A DNA stretch of 64,000 nucleotides, from contig CM035151.1 in the NCBI GenBank assembly GCA_020205615.1, positions 9,758,565 to 9,822,564 on the forward strand. Direction: 5' to 3'. Both the position numbers and the translations under genes were made by a program. The first letter of the stretch is position 1. Every line of letters begins with the position of its first letter. Below the pieces are notes generated by a model that was given only the letters and a program-made list of their open reading frames with translations, did not search any database and was not told the DNA's origin. Positions 40,909-50,560 of this stretch are shown piece after piece. Origin of the DNA: Panax quinquefolius. Lineage: Eukaryota; Streptophyta; Magnoliopsida; Apiales; Araliaceae.

Positions 40909-42664
40909 TGTGTCAGGACACAATTATCAATCAAATTTGATTATACTTTGTAAAATCGTCTGCTTGTGGATTTTTTGGCCAATTTACATTTGGAATTTGG
41001 AAAAACTTTCTTCCTAAAAGTTGTAGAGAATTGAATTTCTTATAAAATTCGCGAGATTCAAATTTTTCGATGAAAGGGCTATTTATTATGAATTATCAAG
41101 TTCCAAGTTCAAATAATTGATTTTGGAAGTTTTAATTATTTATATCAACAAAAACGTTTTTGGTGAGTTTGTGAACCTTATTTAACATGTGTGGTGGTGT
41201 TTTAATTAAAAGGTGGGCTAAGGAAAATTTTTATAATTATATTAATATTATATTCAATTTTCTATTTTGGTGTTCTAAAGATTTTCCTATAAATAGTGTG
41301 CTTATGTTAGAATTGAAAATGATAAATAAAATCAAGTTTCTCTCTATTTCTCTCGATATATCGAAGCGTATTCTTGTGAGTATACTTTGAGTATTGTTAG
41401 ACGCAAGAAGTTCCTTCAAAGACTATAACCAGATTCCAATTTGTAAGACTAATCTTCGAGGAAGGGATGTTATTTTCTTCTCAAATGATATTATTTCTTC
41501 AATATCATTATCTTTGAAATATTGGTTGGAACTTTTATCAAATTTAGAACTTTTTCATATCGGGGTTACTTATTCATGAAGTTACTTATTCACGAGTTAC
41601 TATTCATAAGTTACTATTCACGAAGTTATTATTCACTTAGTACTATTCATTAAGCGTGAAGATGTTTTTTTTTGTGGAATTTCAATCTTTTGGTGTTTGA
41701 AGTTATTATTCACGATATCAAGACTATTCACGATACGATAATCGCTCAATCGAAAAATAAAATTTCTTCTTTTGTCCAAAATATCTATTCGGATACTAGC
41801 TTTGATCAGATCCATGTTTTGATCATTCTTGAATTTTACACCACTATGATTATTTTTGAGGTATTTTTTGAATATGGATAAAACAAAGCACTAATCCTTA
41901 ATCCTTAATCCTTGTCATTTTGTTTCACCTGGATTCGCTTCTTTAAAAATATTTTCATCATCCTCTACCTTCTTAAGTGATGATATTATTGAATATCTTC
42001 TTTGTGTCAAAAGATGAATGATTTTGAAGAATATCTTTGTCAGAAAGTGCAAAGATGAACAGTGTTTAGATGAACACGATTAATGATGAATATCTTTACC
42101 AGTAGTGCAAAGATGAATATTTGATTCTAGATGTATATCGATTGATGTTACAGGATAAAAGATAGACGATGAACTTTAAATTCATACATGTAAGATAGTA
42201 GTTTTGCATTCTCTACTTAACTCTTCTAAATTAATTATTATTTCCATTGCGAATATTGATTTAAAATTTGTTGCCTATCAGATTCTATTAGATTTTTTCC
42301 CGTCAAGACTAACAGTAATTTGTTGTATATTATCTTAGTCATAATATTCTTTACGGGCTAGTTGAGCTCACCTTTTCTTTTTTGTTCCATTTTTCTTCTC
42401 GAGGCGAGTAATATAATGCGAAAGACGAAATCGGGGTAATGGAATGAAGGTTTTAGAAAGAATTGTTTAAGTAGTCCTCACTATTTTGTAAAATAATGTA
42501 TCAATAAATGTGATGAGGATTTATTTGAGTATAGATATTGTCTGTAAGATAATATTTGTATTCAAACCTCACGCTTTCTTGTTGTAATAATAAAGTCAGA
42601 AGTTGTTTCGCACTACGATCGACAACTCGAATGGGTGATGTATACCTATTTTGGGGGCGCCACA
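40909..42664 (+). repeat. 3' LTR of element B, second part
   Basis: Continuation after D, ending GGCGCCACA. It holds the three-unit array (about 41995-42125) and the TATA box CTATAAATAG at 41287. Joined with 37535-38479 it gives 2,701 bp, two bases different in length from the 5' LTR. Confidence 0.92.
41287..41296 (+). promoter_or_regulatory. TATA box of B 3' LTR
   Basis: CTATAAATAG at the homologous LTR position; outward transcription would head into the remaining O sequence and the host gene at 43773 (antisense to it). Confidence 0.5.
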
Positions 42665-42669
42665 CGAAG

Positions 42670-43155
42670 GACCCGCCCCACCGCCATCCAAGCATCTCGC
42701 ACTAACTCGCCAACCAAGGATCTGCGACTAATCTTTGCCTTAGAAGGACTCCGCCCACCGCCATCCGAAGCATTTTCTCCGTCTTCGCCATCTTCGCCAA
42801 CTTTGGCAAACCTTTGTCGTCTGATCACTTCGGTGTCGAAGTTCTAGGTGGGTGTTTTCTACCGCTTTCTGGCCACGATCATGTTCCTTGTCACCAAGAA
42901 AGACCAACCTCCTTTCTAAGCCACCACGGGCCTCGAACGAGAACCTCTCGAATCACGTTTGAAGCCGATCTCAAGAGCACTTTTGAAAGGACCTGAGACG
43001 GATCCTTAATCGAACACGAGCCAAGGATGAACTTACAACTATCGGTTGTCCCTCCAGGTACTAGTTCTACCTCACCATTTTTCTCGACGAGAACAAATGA
43101 AACTTTGTGATTGAAAACTCAAGGACACTAGAACACGTACCTCCTTCTTGGCCAA
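42670..43155 (-). other. 5' internal part of element O with ~80-bp tandem repeats
   Basis: 42670 to about 42790 continues the CGCCATCC array interrupted by B (markers at 42682 and 42759). 42791-43155 is the O leader next to its 5' LTR. On the minus strand the sequence after the LTR starts TTGGCCAAGAAGG, a candidate but imperfect primer site. Short frames exist on both strands without a recognisable gag domain. Confidence 0.6.
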
Positions 43156-43733
43156 TGTTAACGCCAAGATCTTTACCACGCTCCAATCACGTAAGACGTC
43201 CCGATCCCGCACAAGAAACACGATCAACACACAAAGCTCGACGGCCAGACTGGTCGGGGGGATTCCATGCGTGAGAGTCAAGACAAAGCACACAAGGGTT
43301 AACAATGGAGGATGTAAAATGTCTAATGTCCGAGAGCGATAAAATGTACGCGATCTTTTCAGAGATTTCTCACATGATATAATACAGACTCTTGCTTTGT
43401 GCTTAATCGACCTCCCGACCCTACCCAATCGCAGTAGCTTTTCCCGTTAATCCCATCCCTCTCGCTCCATCAACGACCGATCGTCTAATTCTCATTAATG
43501 TGATGTAAGATATCAGTCTGCCATATCTTTGTCATTATCACCGGTCAAAGATGTAGATATTTAAATATCTGATGGGTCGGTTCAATAATTCAGCCCAAGA
43601 CTTTGTAAGACCCAATCATGATAATCCAATGAATTAGTCTAATAACAAAACCCAATAATAATGGCCCAAGAAAATAACCAAATAGGTAGGTCCAATCAGT
43701 CCGGCCCACTATATAAAATATCATGACCCAACA
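43156..43733 (-). repeat. 5' LTR of outer element O
   Basis: 578 bp, direct repeat of 6904-7490. It starts TGTTAACGCC and ends CCCAACA, and is followed by the CCAAT TSD at 43734-43738. Confidence 0.9.
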
Positions 43734-43772
43734 CCAATGTAGGTACAAATACAATTTCATAAAAGATAAAAA

Positions 43773-44623
43773 CTAATGAGAATCACGCAACAGCTTGGGG
43801 TGAAATTGGGTTTTAAAGGTTTCCCATGATAATCCCTTGTCAATGTATTCAATACTGAAGGGGTTGAAAGGTCCTTGGATTCTGTCAATGGACTTAATCA
43901 CTGCCCTTGCTGGAAGAATGCTTCTTGACGGATCCGGACAAGTACTGTGGCTCAAGCTTGATGAGAATCCCTGATAATACCAATTTTTAACCACTAGTGT
44001 AAATTTTGTTTATGACAAGGGGAAACAAACAAAAACATTGAGAGTCAAATGTCCAAATATACACACATGACCATAAAACATTGAGAGTCAAATGTCCAAT
44101 TTTGAATATGAAAAATTTATCAAAAAAAAGTCAGTTTATGAAAAAATCATGGCTAAATATACAGGAATTTGGGCAGCATAAAACTCATGTTTTCTGTGGG
44201 AGGAAAGTAATATATGTAGTCGTCTAATTGGCATAATTACAACATTAAAGCAAGCATGTGAATTTACAGATATCTATCTAATCTAACAAATCTATATGTA
44301 CAACTGCTAACACTGACCTTGAAGATAACAACTTCAATTTCCTGCTCATCCACCTCTGCTCTAACCACAAGTGCTTCTTCCTTGACAGACTGAGTGTAAT
44401 ATTCCAGCATCGCTATTTCCGCATTGTGACCATCCGTTTCTTCTTCCTCATCGTATCGAATTCTCCGTCTGGCACTACAAATAATGCTAATGGTGTGCGG
44501 AGCGCGTAGATTAAGATTGCTGCCTAGTTTTGGATTATAACTACAAGCTTTGTTGAAGGAGGAAACAGGTAAGAAGAAAGATGAAGATGGGTTGGTCCAT
44601 CCAGCTCCTATATACTTCAACAT
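43773..44623 (-). CDS. Small conserved plastid-type protein (two exons; possibly DUF7734 family)
   Basis: Function unknown. Exons 44623-44318 and 43970-43773 join in frame across a GT-AG intron, giving 167 residues and a TAG stop. The first ~50 residues are rich in Ser and Asn, poor in acidic residues, and end in IICSA, which looks like a chloroplast transit peptide cleavage context. An acidic stretch (DEEEETDGHN) and then a compact domain follow: EALVVRAEVDEQEIEVVIFK, continued in exon 2 by GFSSSLSHSTCPDPSRSILP and IEYIDKGLSWETF. I recall similar small plastid proteins of unknown role (DUF7734), but that name is from memory and uncertain. The gene is divergent from the response regulator at 45831. 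Retrotransposon O begins 35 bp past its stop codon. Confidence 0.75.
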
Positions 44624-44840
44624 AGCTAAAGATAAGGTTGATTTTTGGATTTCAACATTAAATAAATAAAAACCTAACTCAAAAGAAGATCACAATTTGT
44701 CATTTTCTTAATAGGGTTGGGTTAAGCTAAGGTGGTCAAGCAATAACAAAGAGGGTCCAAAGACGTCACACTCGCTCGCATTGATAACTTCTGGGACTGT
44801 TTACTTAATTAATCCAATCATTTCGCTATAATTATACTAT

Positions 44841-45326
44841 GGCTTAAATATGAATTAGTACCCTAAATTATATGTCATATTTTATTTCGGTGATCCACTT
44901 TTCAATTTTGTCAATTAGATGATTAAACTATTAAATTTTTTCAATCAAAAAAACGAATACGCCACGTTAAATCACGACGCGATAACTCAATGCGTGTCTT
45001 AGGAACCGGTGTGGCAAAAAAAAGGTTTTTAATCATAAAATAAACAAATCGATTTGGTGTGGGGTAAAATTATCAAACAACAAATTATATAACATAACTA
45101 ATTAATACAAAACAAAAATATTATGATAAAAACTCTTTTTTTTTGCCACATCGTTTATAAGGCCCACACAAAGTTATCATCATGTCAATAATTTCGACGC
45201 CAAGATATTTAATTTTTTGTAATTGAAATTTTTTAATAGTTTAATCATCTAATTGACAAAATTAAAAGGTGAATCACCGAAATAAAATATGACATATAGT
45301 TTAAGGTACTAATTCATATTTAAGCC
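44841..45326. mobile_element. Short non-autonomous MULE (MITE-sized) with 9-bp TSD
   Basis: 486 bp flanked by perfect 9-bp repeats TTATACTAT (44832-44840 and 45327-45335). Its ends are inverted repeats of over 90 bp that start GGCTTAAATATGAATTAG and include TCAATTAGATGATTAAAC. There is no coding capacity. The TSD length places it among Mutator-like elements. It lies between two divergent genes, so it may alter their shared promoter region. Confidence 0.87.
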
Positions 45327-45335
45327 TTATACTAT

Positions 45336-45830
45336 TGATTAATTTTCAACATTAATATTTTATGAATCAACAATGTTAAAACGGATCACATAATATTCAT
45401 ATATATACACATATGCATGCGTGTATATACGAGGTGATTTTTTTTTTTTTTTTTGTAATACTAGCATTATTTTTTTACGAATAAGGACTGTTTTTAATGT
45501 TGTTTTTTTCCCCGTCTCCTATCATCCTTCCATTTTAAAGACTCTCCCCTCGACAAAAACACCCAAATTCTTTCAAATTACGATTTTTAGTTCTTCAATC
45601 ATTCATTTCAACATCGGTCTTGGCACAGATCTGTTAAAAAAAGCACTCGATATCATATTACTGGGTATAGTAATCACTCCATTTTCTTCTTCTTCATCAG
45701 TGTGACGAACATAATGATCAGCCATGTACTGCGATCTGGCTGAATTGAGCTTTGTTGTTGTGAGATTATAGAAAAAAGAAGAAATTTTGTTGAATGTTTA
45801 AGGATTGGGTTTTAGGGTTTGTTTGGGTCT
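45336..45830 (+). promoter_or_regulatory. Promoter/5' leader region of the response regulator
   Basis: AT-rich upstream DNA with a long T-run near 45440. A TTTAGGGTTT word (telo-box-like, reverse orientation) lies at about 45811-45820, just ahead of the ATG. No clear TATA box can be assigned. A TTG-started extension in frame at 45819 is not needed because an ATG follows at 45831. Confidence 0.35.
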
Positions 45831-48800
45831 ATGGCTACTTTGCAGAGACTGCCGCACTCGACCTCGTGCTCGACTGCGAGTAGTTACGGGACGAATTCGG
45901 GTAAACCCGAGACCTTCCCGGCCGGTTTAAGAGTTCTTGTTGTTGACGATGACATTACTTGCTTGAGGATTTTGGAGCAAATGCTTAGGAGATGCAGTTA
46001 TCTAGGTGAGGGCGTCACTTGCTTCTTTCTCCTGTTTTAGCTCCATTTTAAGTTTCAATTGTTAATGTTTTGATAATAAGTTATTGTGTATTATTTGGAT
46101 AAATGTGAATTACTGATAACTTAGTCTTGAAAGCTTGATACATAATAATGTAGTTGTAGATTAGGAGCTTTTTCCTTGAATTGGTAGATTTGGGGTTTCT
46201 CTTGTGGCAACTTTGAAGGTCAAAAGGGAATTTTGATTAGTTTTAGGGTCAGGAGAAGAAGATTGAGTTTTGTTCTTTTCTTTCTCTTCCCATGTTTTTT
46301 TCTTCTTTTTCTTTTCCTGCCTCCAACTTCTGAATTCTGCAAACACTTGTCTAATAAAAATAAAAGAAAAAGTTCTGGAATATGTCACTGTATTTAAATT
46401 TTTACTTTTTTGAGGACGTGCGCCTCATTTCAATGAACACCTCACCCTTCTCAAGGCTCCAGTGAGACCTCTGCGCCTTGGTTAATAACAATATGGTATT
46501 ATATCAATCTTCCTAGAGTTAACATAAGGAGTCATAGTGCAACTTACCCACGTAGTTAGAAAGATTCGTCCTCGCATGGTATTCATTTGTTTAATAGGGG
46601 CTTCTTAATAAATCGGCGTTGACTTTGACCCTGGCTGTATACAACAATTGTCTTATGTGGATGTTACGAAAAAAATTATTAAGGTGAGTATCGAAGAAGT
46701 GACAGCCGAGTGTCTGAAAATAATTTTGTAAAGGAGTGTCTGACCTATCAAGGTGCGTCCAGTTAGCGTGGGGGTTTGACAACTCCATGGTGTGTTGCTA
46801 AAAATAATTTTTTAAAGGACAACTCTCATAAGCAGTATCCTGTGTATAATTTCTTCTTTGTAGGTACTTGATCAAAGTATGATTGTTATCGGACTCCTTC
46901 TCAGTCAAAATGTCATGTTTTTGCAGTTTCTTTACAAGTATTTAAATTTGACTAAAATGTGTAATTGCTTGCAGCTACGACATGCTCCCAGGCAACTGTT
47001 GCTTTGAACCTACTACGGGAGAGGAAAGGCTGTTTTGATTTGGTACTAAGTGATGTTCATATGCCTGATATGGATGGTTTTAAACTACTGGAACTCATTG
47101 GTTTGGAAATGGACCTTCCTGTTATTAGTGAGTATTGCTTTGTTTAAACAGAGTATCAATCTATTTTCATAAACTAACATGGTATATGGTATTGCAGTGA
47201 TGTCAGCAGATGGAAGGACCAGTGCTGTTATGAGGGGAATTAGACATGGGGCTTGTGATTACTTAATCAAGCCTATACGTGAGGAAGAGTTGAAAAACAT
47301 ATGGCAGCATGTTGTGAGGAAAAAGTGGAATGAAACTAAAGAACACGAAAATTCAGGCAGCTTGGATGACAATGATCGGCATAAACAAGGAAGTGATGAT
47401 GCAGAATATGCTTCTTCTATTAATGAAGGATCAGAAGGAATATTAAAAACCCAAAAAAAGAGGAGAGATATTAAAGAAGAAGATGATGATGAATTAGAAA
47501 ATGATGACCCCACTGCATCAAAGAAGCCACGTGTAGTGTGGTCGGTGGAGCTCCATCAGCAATTTGTTAGTGCTGTGAACCAACTTGGAATAGATAGTAT
47601 GAACTCAGTCATTTGTTTCTACTATTACTTTATTGCTTATAATGTGTACTTGCTTGCTGTATATATTCATATTTTAGCAGCGAATCTATCTGTTGATTAT
47701 ATGTACTTAATGCCTGCCCCATTTTTTGGTTTCCCTTGCAGAGGCTGTACCAAAAAGAATTCTCGAATTGATGAATGTTCCCGGTCTGACTCGAGAAAAT
47801 GTTGCAAGCCACTTACAGGTTGATTCCCTTTTCCATAGTGGTTATCTTCGCAGCACCTTTTTTACTCTTTCCTAACACGTTATTGAGAGAGTACATAAAG
47901 TAGGAGATTTAGAGGTATTTGCAGAGTTTTATAAAAGAATTATTAATTAATTTGTTTCCTGGATGGAAAATTGTGGCCACTTTAGCATGCAAATGGAGCA
48001 ATAATCCCTATATATCTTCTTCTATTGCTGATCTTCTATTGGCCACTTTATTAATTAATTTGTTTCCTGATCTTATATTGCATCAGTATAGAGGCAGTTT
48101 TGCTTTATTATTCTCTTGGTCTCTACTCTTATCCGCAAAATATTGCTACTCCAATCTCAATATTGAGATCCACTTTTGAAATTGATGTACTAAAGCTTTC
48201 ATTTCCACAAGCTTGTTTGATAGTTTTCACAAGGTCCATGTAACTTGAGAGTGGGACAATTCAGTTTTTAATCCCCAACTAGTTGGGGTAGGATGCAAAA
48301 GAATCCCATATGACAACAGAAAAGAATAAAGACAGTAAGGGCAGTAAGTAAGTAAAAGACAAAAAATAATAAAAAAAACAAGAAGAGACTAAAAAAGATA
48401 AGGCAAAGAAATAAGAAACTAATAAAATACTGAAGTACAATAAAATGATAAAATGCCACAAAAAATAGAAATAGAATTTCGAACACACGATTAACTTACA
48501 TAAATAGATGTTAAAAACCTAAAATAAAAACAAAAGGGAAAAGTGGAAGGAAAAGGGAAAAACATAAGATGCCACATAAGGTGGATATTAAGGCTTGGTA
48601 TCATCCATGATAACTTAATTGTCTAGCTCTTCCAATAAATGTGGAAGAAATATTTGTTTGGTGCTTTATTTGACTATCTGTATTGGCATTTATCAATCTG
48701 AATTTGTGTGAATATGCAGAAATTCAGACTATATTTAAAGAGGTTAAGTGGAGTAGCCCAACAACAAGGAGGGATTCCCAATTCATTTTGTGGGCCTGTG

Positions 48801-49907
48801 GAACAAAATCCCAAAATAGGTCAACTGGGAATATTTGATTTTCAAGCTTTGGCAGCTTCCGGCCAGATTCCTCCTCAGGCATTGGCAGCTCTGCATGCTG
48901 AGCTTTTAGGTAGACCAATTGGTAACCTTGTTTTGCCAGCAGTGGACCAGCCAACTCTATTACAAACAGCTCTACAGGGCCAGAAGTGTATCCCTGTTGA
49001 TCCTGGTGTGACATATGGGCAGCCTCTGATGAATTGCCCATCCAACATCTCCAAACAATTTTCCCAACCCATAATATCTGCTGAAGATGTTCATTCAAGC
49101 TTTGGTATGTGGACATCTAATAGTCTTGGTACTGTGGGACCTAGCAGCAACCTTACTGGGGTGGCTGCTCAGAATGGTAACATGTTGATGAGTATATTGC
49201 AAAATCAGCAGCAACCGCAGCAGCAGCAGCAGCAACAGAAGCAGTCCATTCTACAAGAACCTACCCGTTCCATTAATGTGCAGCCTTCTTGCCTTGTGGT
49301 CCCCTCTCGGTCAACCCATTTTGAGGCAGGAAATAGTCCTGCTTCAGTTAATCAGAGCTGCAGCTACAATAGAAGTTCAGTCATTGATTATAGCCTTATT
49401 GCACCTCAAGCTAATAATTCCTCATTTGGTGTTGAACAAATGTCGGATGGAGATCTTAAAATGACTGGTGTGCTTAATGGTTACTCAGGTCCAGGTCCCC
49501 TTTCTCCATCTGTGTCATCTTGCTCAAAAAATGTTGATGCTGGTGCTGGGCGGCGAGTTCAGAATTCTGGCTCGACATTTAGTGCTGCCAAACAGTTGCC
49601 AGCTTTTGTACCCAATATGAATGACTTTCAAGGTTCTTATGGTGAGAAGTCTAGTCAGATGCTTGATAATGGACCTTTGAGGAATCTTGGATTTGTTTGT
49701 AAAGGGACATCCATTCCAAGCCGTTTTGCAGTGAATGAAACAGAATCATCAATGAGCAACTTCAGCCACGGAAGTATCTACAGGGAGAACAATGGGAAAA
49801 AAGTGAAGCAGGAGCCAAATTTGGATTTTATTGAGAATGCTAATATGGGAAACCCCACACTGCCACATTTCTCTCCAAATGATCTCATGAGTGTGTTCTC
49901 TGAATAG
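45831..49907 (+). CDS. ARR2: Type-B two-component response regulator (ARR1/ARR2-subfamily)
   Basis: Nuclear transcription factor activated by phosphotransfer in cytokinin signalling. Five exons: 45831-46005, 46975-47127, 47198-47596, 47742-47818 and 48720-49907, all GT-AG. They join to 663 residues, normal for the subfamily. The receiver domain spans about residues 33-148: acidic cluster VVDDD (D39-D41), phosphoacceptor D85 in [13 protein letters not shown], and K134 in DYLIKPIR. A basic KTQKKRRD patch (193-200) is a likely NLS. The GARP/Myb-like DNA-binding domain lies at 218-278 ([36 protein letters not shown]). The C-terminal half has [18 protein letters not shown] and a glutamine-rich activation stretch at about 49201-49245. 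The start is the first ATG with a good receiver N-terminus. Subfamily assignment is by overall similarity; exact orthology is not proven. Confidence 0.93.
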
Positions 49908-50060
49908 GTATTTTCTTTTTTCTGTATGTTGGTATTCTGAAATTCTTTAATTTTCCTGAGAATTTTATTTTGCTTTTAAGTGCATGTATTTATTTCCCTA
50001 AGCTGTGCTTGTTCATTTCTCAATTTGTCTCTTATACCTTACTTATTTTAAAATAGTTTG

Positions 50061-50064
<4 letters not shown>

Positions 50065-50109
<45 letters not shown>
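50065..50109. repeat. (AT)n microsatellite
   Basis: About 22 AT dinucleotides, left partner of the similar run at 50234-50278. Confidence 0.9.
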
Positions 50110-50113
<4 letters not shown>

Positions 50114-50128
50114 GAGAGGCTGAAAAGT

Positions 50129-50214
50129 TTAACCTTAAAAAGCTTAACCAAAGACGAACCGTCGCGTCTTTGGTGTCTATATGACGGTCTTCTTTGGTTT
50201 TGCTCTTTAAGGTT
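50129..50214. repeat. Hairpin between two AT microsatellites
   Basis: Arms 50129-50163 and 50183-50214 pair: the left reads AACCTTAAAAAGC then AACCAAAGACGAACCGTC, the right GACGGTCTTCTTTGG then GCTCTTTAAGGTT. The loop repeats a GTCTTTGGT word. It is framed on both sides by long AT runs. Confidence 0.75.
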
Positions 50215-50229
50215 CGCTTTTAGAGACGG

Positions 50230-50233
<4 letters not shown>

Positions 50234-50278
<45 letters not shown>
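50234..50278. repeat. (AT)n microsatellite
   Basis: Right partner of 50065-50109, of similar length. The pair plus hairpin may be one MITE with expanded TA ends. Confidence 0.9.
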
Positions 50279-50282
<4 letters not shown>

Positions 50283-50285
50283 GTA

Positions 50286-50560
50286 TTCCCTCCTCTAATT
50301 ATTTGACGTTTTAGAGGTGGACACAAGAATTAAAATAATGATTAGAAAGCATTAAATATAGTACTCAATTGTCTATAATACCCTTAAATCTTTTGTTGGG
50401 ATAAGGAGAGAGAAAGAGTTTAAAGTATCAAAAAATAGGTAGAGTAATGAGGGGTAATTTTGGAAAAAATGTCATTAATTCTCCTAGATTTGAACAAACG
50501 TCATATAATTAGGGACAAATGAAAAACTCTAAAACGTCAAATAATTAGGGACGGAGGGAG
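50286..50560 (+). mobile_element. Stowaway-like MITE 1
   Basis: About 275 bp with ends reading CCCTCC-TCTAATTATTTGACG and its inverse ending GACGGAGGGAG, flanked by TA. The CTCCCTCCGTCCC tip and TA target are typical of Stowaway (Tc1/mariner) MITEs. Confidence 0.82.

Larger units (their letters stand above)
30158..42664 (+). mobile_element. LTR retrotransposon B (Ty3 chromovirus-like), carrying solo LTR D in its 3' LTR
   Basis: Same family and orientation as A, inserted in O's ~80-bp tandem repeat with TSD CGAAG (30153-30157 and 42665-42669). LTRs are 30158-32860 and 37535-42664, the latter interrupted by D. Without D the LTRs are 2,703 and 2,701 bp, and the element is about 10.1 kb. The interior (32861-37534) has the same gene order as A. 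LTR starts differ from A after the first 12 bases (AACTTATTATTAATG here), so B is a separate subfamily. Frames are interrupted as in A. Confidence 0.93.
6904..43733 (-). mobile_element. Outer LTR retrotransposon O (Ty3, probably Tat-lineage non-autonomous), interrupted by nested insertions
   Basis: Flanked by LTRs at 6904-7490 and 43156-43733 and a 5-bp TSD CCAAT (6899-6903 and 43734-43738). Orientation is minus: a purine-rich tract AAAAGACTGGGGGGCAA precedes the left LTR on the minus strand, and the sequence after the right LTR begins TTGGCCAAG, a plausible but imperfect primer site. Removing elements A and B leaves about 4.2 kb, far too short for a full gag-pol element, and no protease, RT or integrase motif is seen. 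The interior holds an ~80-bp tandem repeat, a second tandem array, and a plus-strand coiled-coil frame. An antisense extra frame and tandem repeats near the 3' LTR are known traits of the Tat lineage; the lineage call is inferred from these. Confidence 0.85.

Noticed and set aside
45819..45830. TTG-initiated N-terminal extension of the response regulator
   Set aside because: A standard ATG follows at 45831, and plant nuclear genes rarely start at TTG.
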